From assembly GCA_018389105.1 (NCBI GenBank), contig JACATO010000317.1, positions 2,823,001-2,887,000 of the forward strand: DNA of 64,000 bases, given 5' to 3'. Positions 37,136-50,489 of this stretch are shown one piece after another. The notes under the pieces are model-generated. The model was not told the origin of the DNA. It was given only the letters and a program-made list of their open reading frames with translations, and made no database searches. Numbering within the stretch: position 1 is the first letter of the stretch; each line of letters begins with the position of its first letter. This DNA comes from Nautilus pompilius (Eukaryota; Mollusca; Cephalopoda; Nautilida; Nautilidae). The position numbers were made by a program, and so were the translations under genes.

Positions 37136-40100
37136 AACTAACAACGAATAGATAAATAAATAATGCTCTAGCATTGATTACTGCCCACAAAAGTGGAGCA
37201 ACGTTGGCTGTTTTCCAGTAGGTGTAACAGCTGACTAAAGTCCCTGACGCATCCCTCTACTTAAGTTTCAGCGAGAGACACAGATCACCGCAAGATTCAG
37301 CCAAAAACGAGAAAGCTAAGAACGAACCCACGCAAAACAAAATGTCCGCTCTACAAAGGCATTTTCATTTTTATTTATGTTTTAATATTTCAGCCCACTA
37401 AAGAGTTAAATAAACCTACCTTAGTTTCATTTATACGTGTATTATATTCAGGCTCTAGTCTAAATCGTCCAACCTTATTTAAAAAATTATCATATGCAAA
37501 TCTGGTAGTTTATTTCTTTATGTTTTAAGCATAATCCAAATTTTCCATTTTTATTATTTTAAAAAAACACCAATTAAACGAGCAATCGTAGGCGCAATTC
37601 TTGCATAATCACCTGCTTCAGCATTAATAATAGATAAAGCGTCAGGTGACAGTCATCAATAAGAAAGTGTTCTCTACTTATCGATCTTTCACCTTCGCTA
37701 GTAAAACACTTACTGTTTCCATATCGCGAAATTTGATTTACTGTTTTAAGCTCTTTGAATAAAATTCAGGTTTAACTTTTAGAATTTCTGTTAATATTGT
37801 TTTTGTTGTTTTATATTTTTAACAAATCTTTACCACCGAAATTCGAACTGTTATCTAAAGGAAATACCAGCCGACGGTTGCTTCTTACCTACATTTTTTA
37901 AAATTTTACAAAAATATTATTTTGTAAAAAGATACATTTTTTAAATTTAAAATTTGTGTAACAAATCACAGCGATTCCCGTTTAATTATTAGAATTAGCA
38001 TTTCTCAAACAAAGGGGGGGAAGTCCATTCCAAGAGAAGTGCTAACCCCAGAAAATATATTTAAATAACTCACACATTAATATTAATTTGAAAACATTTA
38101 GAATTGAAGTTTATTTTATTTTGTAAAATTTTATTATCTTAAACAAGTTATTGTTTTACTCTTGTCAGTAAAGACTTGGAATACTGTCGTATATATCTTA
38201 TATAAGTAATAAATTATCTTCCCCTTCTGACCTACCCTACATCCCAGGTTTTATTTTCAAACACAACTTTATTTTATTGTGGAGTCTGTTAGCATCGTCA
38301 CTCAGAGGCACTAGTGTAAAATGATTATTTTAATTCCATTTTATTTTTCAGATATAAGAATTTTGTTTCCTCTTTGTTTTACTTACCAAACACATACTTG
38401 ACATCACGAATCTTGTTAAAAACTAAGAAAAGATGGCGTAAAAGAACTTGAAGGTTGCTCGATTTAATCAAAGAATTAAACATTTTCTTATAGTTCAATT
38501 TCTTTGACTGTCAGCTTTCTGGCGATGGATGTTAAAGGAAAAATATATTCTACCACAAACCTTTTCTTTCTAAAATTCGCATCTTTAATATTAATTATTT
38601 ATCTGAAAATGTCAATAACATTTTATTTTTCATAGTGAAATATTTTAAATATTAAAAACTGAACAAATCTAAATAATTCTTGCGAGTATAACTCATGACT
38701 TTCGCAGATCACCTAGCGATCAGGTGAAACAGAAACAACCTGGCCTCTTTTCCAGTTGCTTGATGGCGAATGCCGTTCTTATAAATTGAAATCACGCCAA
38801 ATCCGTTTGACTACACGATTACAACATAAAATAAATAATCTTCCTTTTATTCCCTTGTGTATATCTTTAACATGGTAAATATATTTAGTTATAGACAGAC
38901 TTGCTTTAAAATAAGCATTGATGTAAAGATTCAAAGATTCACACATAAAACGATAAATTAATGTATATATATTTCTAAATCTCCTATTTCAAGGAGAAAA
39001 AAATTTGAAAGCCAAAATCTGACAAAGTAATTGAACACCAGAGAGTAGGAAATAACAAGGAGCTTTCTATGTGCTTTTTAGTTCCTGCTTCTACTGAGAT
39101 GAGTTTTAAGATGAAGTCCCTCTACAACAATGAAGGAAGAAAAGCTACAACCTATTGGTACTCTACGACATTATCAGGGTTAAAGAACATCGCGGTAGAA
39201 GTCCGGATTAAAAGAATCCCAGTTTATCTGCAATGATTATCTTCAAACGAAAATAATTATGGTTCCTTTTATCGTTGACAACCAGCGAATTCAAAATCCG
39301 TCTCAATCATAAGGGTGCTCGCAGTGTCACTGTTGCTAGACGACAAATATGCATGCTCGCGCTACTCAGGAGAGTGAAGCTGCTTCAGTTTCTGAACGTT
39401 TTCGGTCTTTGTTAGTTGCTACTAGGGCACTCTTTTCAAGTCGATGGTTTTATTCGTAGATCTAGCCGATGTAGCCAACGTGGCTACTTGACAAAATACA
39501 CTCAAGAACTTCTGAACTAAACTGCACGTCTTATGTAATTATAATAAAGAGTTCACCTGAAACCGTCTGTTGAAGAAAAACGGGGTTTATAATTACTGAT
39601 CAAATCTTGACCAGGCAATCAAATTATTTGAAAATGATCTTTTTTAAAAAACCCTTTATTTTATGTTTAATCGAATTATTTTTCAATAGTTAAAAGCAGT
39701 TAAAAGTTACGATCTCTTTCAGTAGAAAGATGAAGTATTTAGTTCTGAATATTGATTTATCGCCGGGGTTAGCCGTGTACAGCCATCTTTACATAAACGT
39801 TTCTGGCTATAGGCAGCTATTTGCCGTAAAGAAGCTATTCTGAATAGCGTGTCGGAACACAATATAAATGTCCTTAGAGACGACCTCCACAGTCAGCTTA
39901 CCTCACGTTAACCGTTTCTACAAGTAGGAAAAAAATTTTCAAAACGGGCGAGAGGAAATAAAATGAGACAAAGTAATGTGTTCTTTTTTTTTAAATGTTT
40001 TAAATGTGAACTTCTTCCCACGTGGGCGGGCTTATTAATTACATTCACGCTTGCTATTCAATAATAATATAAACATTTTTGTAACAGTCAAGAATAACTA

Positions 40101-41146
40101 CGAATATGAGAAATCCCATAAAGGATGCATGTAAAAAGTGCCTTCCTTTTTTGTTAGCTGTATACTAAAATATATTATTGGTCGGGGCTATTCATCACCC
40201 TGTCTTCCACACAGTTTACCATACGAAAACGCTATTATCGGCCTTTCCAATGCTACGCATAATTAAAATGCATTATTTCAGCGCAAAAGCCTACGACAAC
40301 TCAGTGGAACTATGTAAAAGAACTTATAGATTATTAGTTGCGATGTCATCATTATTTCACGCGTTTTTCATATAAAAATGATCACTTTTCAGATGAATAA
40401 ATATAAAATTCTGCTTGGCCATTTTCCAAAAGATTGCCTTGCAAGTAGTTTCATAAATGATTGGTTGTTGGAACGTTTTCCATGGATCTTTGATCTACTT
40501 CATCTGACATAAGTTCAGAGGAGAGATCGGTAGAATAAGATAGCAAATGGTGAGAACGACTTTCTCCTTATCCCCTGTGTGCAATTTTAGTTCCTTTAAC
40601 ATATGCGACTGTTTAGCAGGTACGAACAGCCGTCATTTTTTGTAACCTCGCAAATTTAAGTATTTGGCTATAAAAAAACAGCTATAATTATAGAAATGTC
40701 TCACGGCATTTTTTAAGTAGAGTTATGGCTAGCGGATTCGGCCATTTAGCATTTAGAACGGCCGGCCAGCTTCCCTGCGTCACTGCCGCCTTTCAATGGT
40801 AGAGCATAAACTACTGGGGGAGTCTTTCGGTTACATTAGCCATCAAATAATTGAGAGGACGAAGCCTCAGTGGGTACTGAACGATCATACGCACTGCAGC
40901 ATGCTGCCAGGTGTGCATAGGCCATCGCAGTGAACCCAATGCGGCCTCTGGCTGTTGTAAGTGCACTTATTCCTGTTTGTTTATTTTAAAGTGATTCGAT
41001 GGCGAATGGATGAGGTTGGTACAAACGCGTCAGGTGACACCAATTACGAGACTGGCATGGAATTATTTCCTTTGTGGCCGATCAACATTTCGAGCATTCC
41101 ACAAACATTATATACCGCGGCGGTGATTTCTAATCCTGAAAGATGA
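37136..41146. other. Non-coding stretch
   Basis: Long AT-rich DNA with no supported gene. A GC-richer patch at 40740-40990 just before the hAT relic could be its leader or a separate repeat. Confidence 0.5.
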
Positions 41147-42879
41147 ATGCCTCCGAGTAAAGAAAAGTTAAGGGCGAAAGCGGAATTTTATGAAAGAGAA
41201 GGACGAGGTATTTATTCACGGAAGTAGTTGCGAGAACTGTGAGGCTGATTTGCCAAGAAAGGGGAGTACAGCACGAATCATCACTCTAATTTAAAGCATA
41301 CAGGCCTTCGAAATAAGTTGTCAGCTAAAGGTAAAACCAAGTTTAGGAGCTGATGGTTCAATTACAAAACAACAGAGAGAGTTTAGTAATCAAAACACGG
41401 AATTAAGGAACGCAAAATAAGGCTTTGTATTGGCGCGCAAAATCGTGCGCCAATAAGACAGTTCCGGGTAGTGAATTTGTGAAGCAAAGCATCATTGACA
41501 GGGCTGATGTAATTTGTACTGAAAACAAAAGAAATCTGAAAGCGTCAGTTAGACCAGAAGAACAGTAGAGAATCGAATCGAATAGAGTGACTGACGCAGA
41601 ACTGACAGCAGAGTAAACAAAAGAGCTGAGATGTTCGAGTGCTAATCATTGGTGCTGAATGATATCATGGAGATCGGAAATGCAGCTGAGCTGTTCGCTT
41701 TCATAAGTGGCATCAGATCAGTAAACAGTTTGAAATCCCTAAAGAAATGCTGCCCATAGAATATATGATGGACACAACAGCAGAAGAAGATCTGTTTGAT
41801 AAAGGGGAGAGAACAGCACCTAACAACAAATTTCCCATGGGGAAAATTGGTTATGGTCACAGCAGACGGTTTTCCAAGCTTAGGCAGGTAAAAACATTTG
41901 ACTATTGAAAGGAATTAAAGAGAAAGTCAGGGATGAGCTAGGATCGGATGATTGTATGTTTTTAATGCATCATCCATTGGAAAGTGCTTTGTAAAATTTC
42001 TGCAGATAATAAGTACGTGATGAGCAAAGTCGTTCAGTTTGTCATTTTTATTCACACTAGGAAACTAAATTAGCGAAATTTAGTTCGCTGCTCGAAGACA
42101 GTGATGCAGATCACAGAGATATTTTGTATCACACCGAAGTTCGTTGACTGAATTTAGGAAAAGCGCTGAAGGGAGTTTGGGAGCTGAAAAAAGAAATTAA
42201 CATAATTAATATGTTATTAAAAAATGAGATGTAAAGATGAAATTTTGCACAGCTCAAAGATATAGATTAGCCTCTCGACTTTGCCTTTCCTGTGATCATT
42301 ATGGAGTATTTAAGCGACTGCAACCCAAAACTACTCAAATTACTCGTTTTATATGCAGATAAAAGAAAACTTTTTTTTTTGCATTCCCCAACCATGCAGT
42401 GTATCGTTCCAGTGTCCTTCAGTATGACTGACAAGTCCAGCGAAATGATGAAGAATTTATATGAGAATTTTTGGTGTCGTTTGTAGAATATAAGAAAACT
42501 GAGGAGGAGCTGAAGTTGCCATCTTGTCCATTTACTTTTGACCATGGGCTCCAGAACAACTTCTACTGGAAACGATCGGTTTACAGCGTAATTTACCTCT
42601 GAAGGAGAAGTTAAACTCTTAGAAATTAAACAGGTTTTAGTCAACGCTGAAGAAAATATTCTCTAACCTACATGCAATACTTTGCCAAAAAATTAAATCC
42701 TGGCGTTGTTCGGTTCCATCTGTTTGCTAGCAAACAATTTCATTGATAACAGCAACAAGTTGAAGTCACAAATAAATGATGACCATCTGAGAGTACTGCT
42801 GCGCATTTCAGAATCAGAACTGACACCTGACTTGGGAAACCTTATAGAAAGCTGTGGGCAATTACCCATCTCCCACTGA
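41147..42879 (+). pseudogene. hAT transposase relic of the GTF2I/ZBED5/FAM200 type
   Basis: From the ATG at 41147 to a stop at 42877 the plus strand carries, in family order and in changing frames: a BED-finger remnant (VARTVRLICQERGV), FVKQSIIDRADVICTENK, GIKEKVRDELGSDD then MFLMHHPLESAL, LLEDSDADHRDILYHTEVR, LGKALKGVWELKKEI, and the C-terminal dimerisation segment INDDHLRVLLRISESELTPD ending PISH. These match the hAT-like proteins known as GTF2I-repeat-containing or ZBED5-like in animals. It contains many stops and frame changes, so it is inactive and old. I could not find the 8-bp duplication or end repeats of the original element. Confidence 0.8.
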
Positions 42880-43588
42880 GATGTTGGTACAGTATGTCTA
42901 ATTTATTCTTTAAAGGGAGAGAAATAAGCATAAGTGGTGCAAAATCTCATACGTTTTACATATTTATGACCCTGATTGTTCGAATAATTGTAAATTATTA
43001 TTTTTTATTTAATTTTTATGTATAAACCATCCTACAGGAGAAAGGGACTTCCGCCGGCGCGCTTTGCACTAACCCACTCGCTCATTTTTATGCTAATGTA
43101 ACTGATAGAAGAAAAAAAACTTAGTTATTCTCTATTTGTGGTTCTATTCCTGTCAGTGACACAAAGAGTTAATATGTCTAAAAGATTTTATTCATTCCTT
43201 GAGTTGAAAATTTGTTTTAAATATAAATATACAATTTTATCTTCTTTTTTTTAGGACTGAATTTTGATCCCTGACATGTGACATGTTGCTGATTTTGCAA
43301 AATATGGGTCATACTTTACATAGGGAAAATCAGCAGTTATATATATGTGAACAGCACACAGCACTTTTATCTTTCTAGACAATAAACCTACTAGTTTTGA
43401 CCATAATTTATATTTGGATTACATTAAGATCCTAATAAAATCCTCAACAAGCTTAGAAGTTCAAATCACTGAATTTTTTTTCCCTTAAAAGAAGCTTCAT
43501 CTGTCCCCTTAACAAATAAGGTTCATCCATTCTCAATATTGCGCTTTAAACGTTTCGTCATTTTCAGGAAAAAAAATCAAGATTCAGG
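42880..43588. other. Non-coding stretch
   Basis: Probably includes the 3' part of the hAT element, but no terminal repeat is visible. Confidence 0.4.
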
Positions 43589-43673
43589 TAAAATGAAAGT
43601 AGAAAATGAAAATGGCAACGTGTGAAATAATTATTAGAATGGACGAATCTTTTCATTTTCTACCTTCATTTTA
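43589..43673. repeat. Inverted repeat, MITE-like hairpin
   Basis: The 24-nt arms TAAAATGAAAGTAGAAAATG... (43589-43612) and its complement (43650-43673) have one mismatch and enclose a 37-base loop. Weaker outer pairing (TTCATCCATTCTCAAT against ATTAGAATGGACGAA) suggests the remains of a small non-autonomous transposon. Confidence 0.6.
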
Positions 43674-44265
43674 TTGAAACACATTTGTATTATTCTCTTT
43701 CGTTGTTTGTTGATTCCATTATTCGGAAGTGTTTATGTCAATGAACACTGCGATTTCAAAATATTCATGCCTGTTTCTTTAAGTGTATTTCCGTCCTTTT
43801 TACTTTGCTGCTTTCTAAAGTATAAAATTGCACAATATCAAAGATCTTCGCTATCAAGAATATCTTAAAACTGTGTGAAAAAGTCTCTCTGCTCTTGCTG
43901 TTATTGTCACATCAGGCGTGTTTTTGTTATCTTTTACTTTATTTAAAATGATCATCTGGTGTCGAGGTTATGTACCAGATGCTGTAAAAAGTTACAACGT
44001 CCTGTATCCTGCGTTGCTAAGGATCTTAGATATTAAACAGCAAACTGGGAGATAAAGTTGAATGGGGTGTGTGCAACGTTTTGCCTGTCTCTCGTCGCAG
44101 CCACATTAACGTCTGAGGCTGCCGGGTAGGATGCAATCTGTTCTTGATTGTATTTCAAAATTTCTGACGATGGTTTCGGGCTGGAGAAAGTATTGATTTT
44201 TTAAACCCCGTGGTTGGAGACGAAGAATGACAATGACAGTATAGTTGCTGGGTAATGGTTTATTA
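43674..44265. other. Non-coding stretch
   Basis: No supported gene. Confidence 0.45.
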
Positions 44266-44351
44266 TCAGGATGTGCGATCGACATGTACGTCACCATTTC
44301 CAGCTATGGCTACCCTGATCTCTTTCTTCTGGTCGTCGAGAACGGCCTTAA
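44266..44351 (-). other. Possible terminal coding exon
   Basis: On the minus strand a strong acceptor (TTTCTTCCTATCTGTTTACTAG) opens onto 86 CpG-rich bases encoding KAVLDDQKKEIRVAIAGNGD and VHVDRTS before a stop. AATAAA follows the stop by a few bases. Splice signal, composition and peptide quality agree, but no upstream exon was found and the family is not recognised. Confidence 0.35.
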
Positions 44352-47300
44352 CTAGTAAACAGATAGGAAGAAATTATTTCTTGCAAAAATTTTCTTTTAA
44401 TTTCCTTAAAGAAGGGAGAAAAAAAATTTTTTTCCCCCTTCTCTTTAAATTTTTTTTTGTCTTGTTTAGAATCTTTCTTCAGAGTCACTTACCCAGCTAA
44501 TTGTCCTTTAAGATATCATTTTTATCTCGCTACCGGCGACCCGCTGTTAACGTCGCGCGAACACTGTTTTAAACCAGATACGGTGCACAAGCCTTGCTGT
44601 TTACTTCTTAAAAAAAAATGATAAACTGTGCTTTCCAAATTAAGTCTTTAACTTCATGATTAACCATTATTTAAAAAAAAGAATTAAGAAATATGGGGGG
44701 AGTACATCATTTATCGACCTTGAAAAACCTTATACTAGACGCTAATTGACAGCTTTAATATATATATATATGTTCCATGTAAACCGGTAAAAATCAAAAT
44801 TACTTCGTATTAGCTTCACTCTGGGTCCTCTGCACATCGCCACTATCTGCTGCCGACGTACTGGAGCAGAATCATTGCCTAGAGGAATAAAATTCAATAT
44901 AGGAAAAGTGTTCGTCTAAGAATAAGTCGCTCGATGACAAAACTAAACCACCTTATATTGAACGACCCATTAAAAGAAACGATTTGAATAATTAAGAGAG
45001 CCCACGCAGAGGGTAACGAGCTGTCAGAATAGTTTAAAAGCTGCTGCATCAGGGCTTCCTCCTAAAAACCCCGATAGAACGATACAAGGCATTTTATTAA
45101 CTGATTTTTGTAGAAAGAGGGAGAAATGCACTGAACAAGACCAATACTACCACAGAGAGCCAAAACATTACTCTTTTGTGGAATCTTTACGACATTAGGT
45201 AATATTAAAGATATGAAAATGGCTGTCACGACTCCATTTATCATTTCTACAAAGTAAAAACAGCTTTCATGGAGGGATTTCAGAATGCAGTAATATATAT
45301 ATTTTTTTAAAAACTGGTTGGATTTATTAGTAAATTATTTAATTAAACCTTAAAATTAGTGATGCAAAACGGATAACTCACAACAATGGTTAATTTTCTT
45401 TTTTAAGAAATAGAAAAATAAATCGTTCACTCGAGTAACTTTTTTTCTTGTTGAAATTCAACGCAAAATTCTTTCATCCGGTCTGGCACTTAAAGTCATT
45501 TTAAAACCAAAAAGATGGCAAAGTAAAACCTTTCCCTCCTCCGCTTTCTAAAGAGTTGATTGTTTCCTTTTTGGCGTTTATATATGTTCACTCTTCTAGC
45601 TCATCTGCTGATGTCGATATAGTTTCTGCCAATGCCAAAACTACTTTCCACAGGCTAACACCGATTTAGCTTAGTGCATATATAATTATGCCTAGTGCCA
45701 AAAATATTCCACTGTTCCAAAACGACTCTTCCTCGTGCACAGACATGTTTAGAAAGCGCGTTTTTGCAGGGATCACTTATCGGTTAGATTTCGAGACAGC
45801 TCTTACAACCTTAATTATGTTTTTTTCTTGTTTTTTCTTTATTTCTCTTTGTTTTCTTATACTTTCTGATTATAGAAATTTCAACATTTCAAACTTATAC
45901 ATTTCAAAACATTTCTTTTAATACAACGAATTTATTCAAACAAGTTACTTTAGATTTCCTAAACTGTTATTCTAAAAGGGTAAAAATCAAAAAGAACATG
46001 AGTTTCTTAATGATATTTTTCCCTGCATAAAACTGATCCGCTGTAAAAATCGTCTATTGTTTTCCGGTATTTCTACTTTTAGATTATAGTACCGTGCACT
46101 TGTAAATCTGTGTACAGTTGTCTTGCTGTAATATTGTGTAACATTGCACAATATTCCTTCATCGTACATTAATCAACCCTGTAAGAGAACGCGTAACTTT
46201 GGCTTACTGTGTATATTTGTAGCCATTTATTCACACTATTGATTGTTCATTTTGCATATTCATTTTTACCGCGATAAAGAAAATATTCTACTAAAGACTG
46301 TAATAAATTCTTTAAAAGATGCGACTGCAGATGAAAAAAATAATAATTAAAAATTGTATTGGTCGTGGTATAAGTACATTTCTACAATCTATAGTCGAAC
46401 TGTTTTGAGTGATGCGATAATTCTGATAAAGCAGAAACTGAGCCTAAAATGACAAAATTGTTTATTTTTAGATAAACGATTCGTATTCGTCAAATAAAAA
46501 CGGATGAAACGTCAAATATGGTGGAATCGTATGGAAAGACTGGCCTTTATTTCATATCAATCAAAATTGATTTGCTATTTGCAGCTGTAGACATTTGTTT
46601 AGATCGGACGATTTGTCAGGCAGTTAAATCTGAAAATCCAGCCTAAATTTTTTTTATTCTTGTAAATTCATATATTACTATGCAGATACTTGCAGGTTGA
46701 TTAATTAAGTGAATCTCTCTGTAAACAAAGAGAGAGGACATATAGATATATCAGAGAAACCTGAAATGTGTTAAATGTTTTAACAGTAGAAAAAAACTCA
46801 AAGTTATTAGATAAAAGAACACGTCGATGATATAGTCTGCTTCCTAATGTTTTGAAAAAAAAAATAGAATGAAACAAGTCGGAAGTCAATAGTTTAACTA
46901 CATCCAGATTCTGATCCTCTCTGTATGGAGTATATTGATTCTCCAAGTTTATTCTACGATATCTATTTTAAGTACTGTGAGAAAAAAGAAAGTTTTCCAT
47001 TTGGCTGATTTTGCCTAGAGTTTGTCATTAAAAAAATCTCTATAATATCTAAAGTAGATAATAGATTTTTTAAATGAAAACTTTACTCTTAAATCACCTG
47101 CTCACTTGATTGCATGATTATGTGCTCTGAAATTGCTTGATCGCACTCACATGTGCACTAGTTAGCCAACTGAGTAACAACCAAAAAAAAGCAAATACAC
47201 AAATAGAATTTTTATCTCTTTTTCAGCAGTCCTTTTCCTCCAAAGTGATCTGAATAATATATAATTTTCTCATTGTAGATTTTTTGTGATTAACGGGGTT

Positions 47301-47771
47301 GCATCTCGTCACAAGAGACCCCCACAGGCCTGCATACAAAGAAATATACAGTATTCCTTTCAATTTTTAAATTTTAAAATCTCTAAGGATAATGTTTGAC
47401 ATTAATTTATACTTAACACAATTAATGCATGAATAAAAATGTATTTTACAGAAGATTCTTTATTAGTATCAAAACAGTAAAATGCTAGGACTTCTCTAAT
47501 TTACTATATTAGTTTGAATCTACAACTGAAATAAAATGCTACGCTTTAGTTGTTTCTGAAGCTAAATAATACAACTCAATAGCATTTCAGTGAAGGCCAA
47601 TAGTATTTTTAAGTGTTTTATTTCCAGTATGTGCAAAAATAAAAGCGGTATGCACTCCAATGTGTTAACGTAAACTTTAAATGCAAATACAGCAGGTTGA
47701 ATTCGAATGTACCGAGCAAAATGCTTTTAATTCTAGCACGATGCAAAACCTTTGGACATGGCTATATACAT
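44352..47771. other. Non-coding AT-rich stretch
   Basis: Contains an imperfect palindrome at 44406-44449 (GAAGGGAGAA then its near complement) and a short TA run near 44758. No supported gene. Confidence 0.5.
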
Positions 47772-48157
47772 CTACGTAAAAATAAAGAAAATATTTAAGG
47801 TAATTGTATAGTAATGTTTACTGGATTTAACTGTGAGGGCTTCATTAGGTATTTTCATCAATATCTTGATTTTCAAATTGTCTAAAAATAACGTCTCTGT
47901 TGCGTTGTAAGTAGTTGACTTTGCTTTGTAAGGGTTACAGCCACAACATTGTGCATTTGTATACTGATGTACAAGAAAACTTCTATAAGCGAATTGCAGA
48001 CTCAATAATTTTATACCATTATCTTGGACCATAGCTGCTCCCTTTCCACGCGGTGGTAGTACTGTAGTGGCAACATAAGACAGGTTTCTTCCACCTTTTT
48101 CTGTCCACACCCGTCCCCAACCAGGAAAAGAAGTACTAACATGGTTTTAGGCACCAT
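47772..48157 (-). other. Coding-like tract with two overlapping open frames
   Basis: One minus-strand frame (48011-48157) starts with an ATG and a signal-peptide-like MVPKTMLVLLFLVGDGCG and ends after 48 residues. A second, longer frame (112 codons from 48110) includes GGRNLSYVATTVLPPRGKGA and TNAQCCGCNPYKAKST. Both look less random than flanking DNA. A single frame change between them is possible, so this may be a damaged small gene. Family not recognised. Confidence 0.25.
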
Positions 48158-50296
48158 ATTTTTTCCTCATTCTACAAAACCACATTAATTTTTAACGATT
48201 TTAACTGCGTGTAACAAGTGAAAGTATATTCTACGGACTCGGTAAAGACACGCACCTGTTCGCTTGAAAAATAGAAAAGTTCTAATCAGATGAAACTTTT
48301 CTGATGAGGAAAAGGGACATGACGAAAAATAGGTTCATTGGTCAGTTGTATTCGACTAAAAGGTTAACAGGAAACCTCCGAACTAAGGTCTGTTGAATTT
48401 CCGATAAAATTGGGTCTTTCGTAGCAGTTAATGCATTTTAGGTGTGTTTGAAATTACGTTTAATATTTTGTGTTCTTCTGTTGACGTACCGGTGAGTTAC
48501 AATAAAAATACGAAAAGACGTACCGAAAATAACGAGCCCTAATTGCTTTCAGAAATACCACTATTCGAACAGTCCTGTGGTTATATTCACAAAAAATGTA
48601 AAACACCATACGTAAATACCAGAACAGACCATGAATAGATAATTCTAATCAATTCCTCCAAATGCAATTTTTTAATCAAGTGCCATGGCATTTGATGGCA
48701 GGAACATCATCTGTCCGTCAAATTCATTTGGATTTCACTTATTTACTTAATTGTTTAATGTTGTATAATTTTTTGTCTTCATTTTGATGTAAATATCTGC
48801 TACAAGTAATTTAACTTTTAGTAAAGATATAAAGTAAAATTCCAACTAATTTATGCAGGTATTTTTACTTCCTTTTGTTGATGTATCATAAATAAAAACA
48901 GTGTGCAATTTTATCTGACATTTGTTTGAATCTCAAGATTTTTGAATTAATTAAAAGAAAAAACAATGTCTGAAAACTTTCAAATTTGAGAAATGAAAAA
49001 GGGAAAAGCAGCAATAGTTTTATCAAAAATCAAACTCGGTTATCTCAAAAATATTTTATTATGATATTTAATCTTGCCTGATTTTCACCTGTCATTATCT
49101 TGGCTTCACTGTTCTTAGATAAAAAAAAGAAAATATTCGAAATTATAGCTAACATTTTGGTTATAACTACTTGGCACATTCCTTTTGCTAATAGCTATAT
49201 ATTCACGTTGGCTGGTGACCTGTCAGGCGTTTTACCTGAATATATCGATCTAAAGAGGACCAAGCTAAAATGACTTCAGGTATGAAGAGCTATTAGGATA
49301 GTTGGGAAGTTTTCCATCAACATTATTACTGTAGCTATTAGATATTTTACTACCAGAGACTTATCATTAATGACGAAATCCGCAAATTGTTCGACGAAAG
49401 CATGTGCTTCCTCTACAATTATCAGTAACGAAAGATCTCTAATCATTATCTTAATTCAATCTAGTTATATATTTAATAATAGTTAGTAATACAAAACGAC
49501 ATTAACTTCAGCTTCCATTAGTTATCAGCACAGGAAACAAATGCAGTTTTTAGACTGAAAGGATTAGACTATACATTTGTACTAATCAAAGGAATGGTAA
49601 GTCTTGGAAAAAGCAGCAAAGGCGAAAGAATGCAAAAAATGTCATTAAAAGATTATCGCAAAATTTACTGAAAACATTTGAGACAAATATGGCTACTCAA
49701 ATGTCTGAGTAGAATTAAAATACAAGTCAACTTCAGATTATCTTATTAAGTAATTAAAATTTTAATTTAGTAAAGTTAAACTAAACAATACTAACTGAAA
49801 AATAAAAGTAAGCATTAAAATTCTCGATTTGATAGTTTTCGCGTTATAAGATAAAAACAGATTAAGATATTCACAGACTGGCAATTCTTTTCCAACAATG
49901 TAATCCACTGTCTACAGACTCAATCCATAATTATATATCGCGATAATATTTTCAAATTTTAAGTGTTGTTACGCAACATCAAGTTATTAAAAATATTAAT
50001 GTTAAATTACATTAAACTTCTGAACAAAAATTAGTTGCAAAAATGCACATATGCATTTTTAAACTGAAAAAAACAAATAAATGATATCAGTGCTAACAGC
50101 TTGATGAACTATAGTGACAATCGTAGTACACGGTATGCGCGCGCGCACACACAGGGCTGTATATAAGTATATTATATTGCACTTATCGAAAAACATACAC
50201 ACGTCATTTTCTTTGGATGTGCATCAGTATAAAAAGATTGCTGAAGGCGATTGCGGGCCCTGTATTTACACCACTGACCTACCGAATCTGAGGGTC
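48158..50296. other. Non-coding AT-rich stretch
   Basis: A 20-bp alternating purine-pyrimidine tract lies at 50133-50152 (TATGCGCGCGCGCACACACA). Otherwise nothing is recognisable. Confidence 0.5.
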
Positions 50297-50386
50297 CTAA
50301 ATTAATTCCAAATCAGACATAGGACACCTCCCTGGCATCAGCCCGTCGCGTGGGTTTCCGCCGAGCTCTCCAGCTACCTCGCACAT
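50297..50386 (-). other. Possible terminal exon, strand ambiguous
   Basis: Minus strand: the acceptor CTTCATTTTCAG is followed by 29 GC-rich open codons (MCEVAGELGGNPRDGLMPGR...) to TAG. The plus strand of the same patch ends in a good donor, TCTG/GTAAGA (near 50405), so an exon could lie on either strand. Not recognised. Confidence 0.2.
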
Positions 50387-50489
50387 CTGAAAATGAAGGT
50401 TTCTGGTAAGAAATTTTTTCGCTGACGTCAGAAGGACCGGAACCCTTGTGGCGCAGAATGGAGAGCGCCTTCTAGCGCATAATTCCAAA

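Noticed and set aside
42267-42644. 125-codon minus-strand ORF
   Set aside because: Antisense to the hAT transposase relic, whose blocks appear in order on the plus strand.
44406-44449. Imperfect palindrome of A/G then T/C
   Set aside because: Low-complexity purine and pyrimidine runs readily form such pairs.
47772-48110. Similarity of GGRNLSYVATTV to the Tc1/IS630 GRNIS block
   Set aside because: Only about 10 residues agree and no other transposase block follows.
50133-50152. Alternating GC/CA tract with Z-DNA potential
   Set aside because: A common microsatellite-like tract with no linked gene signal.
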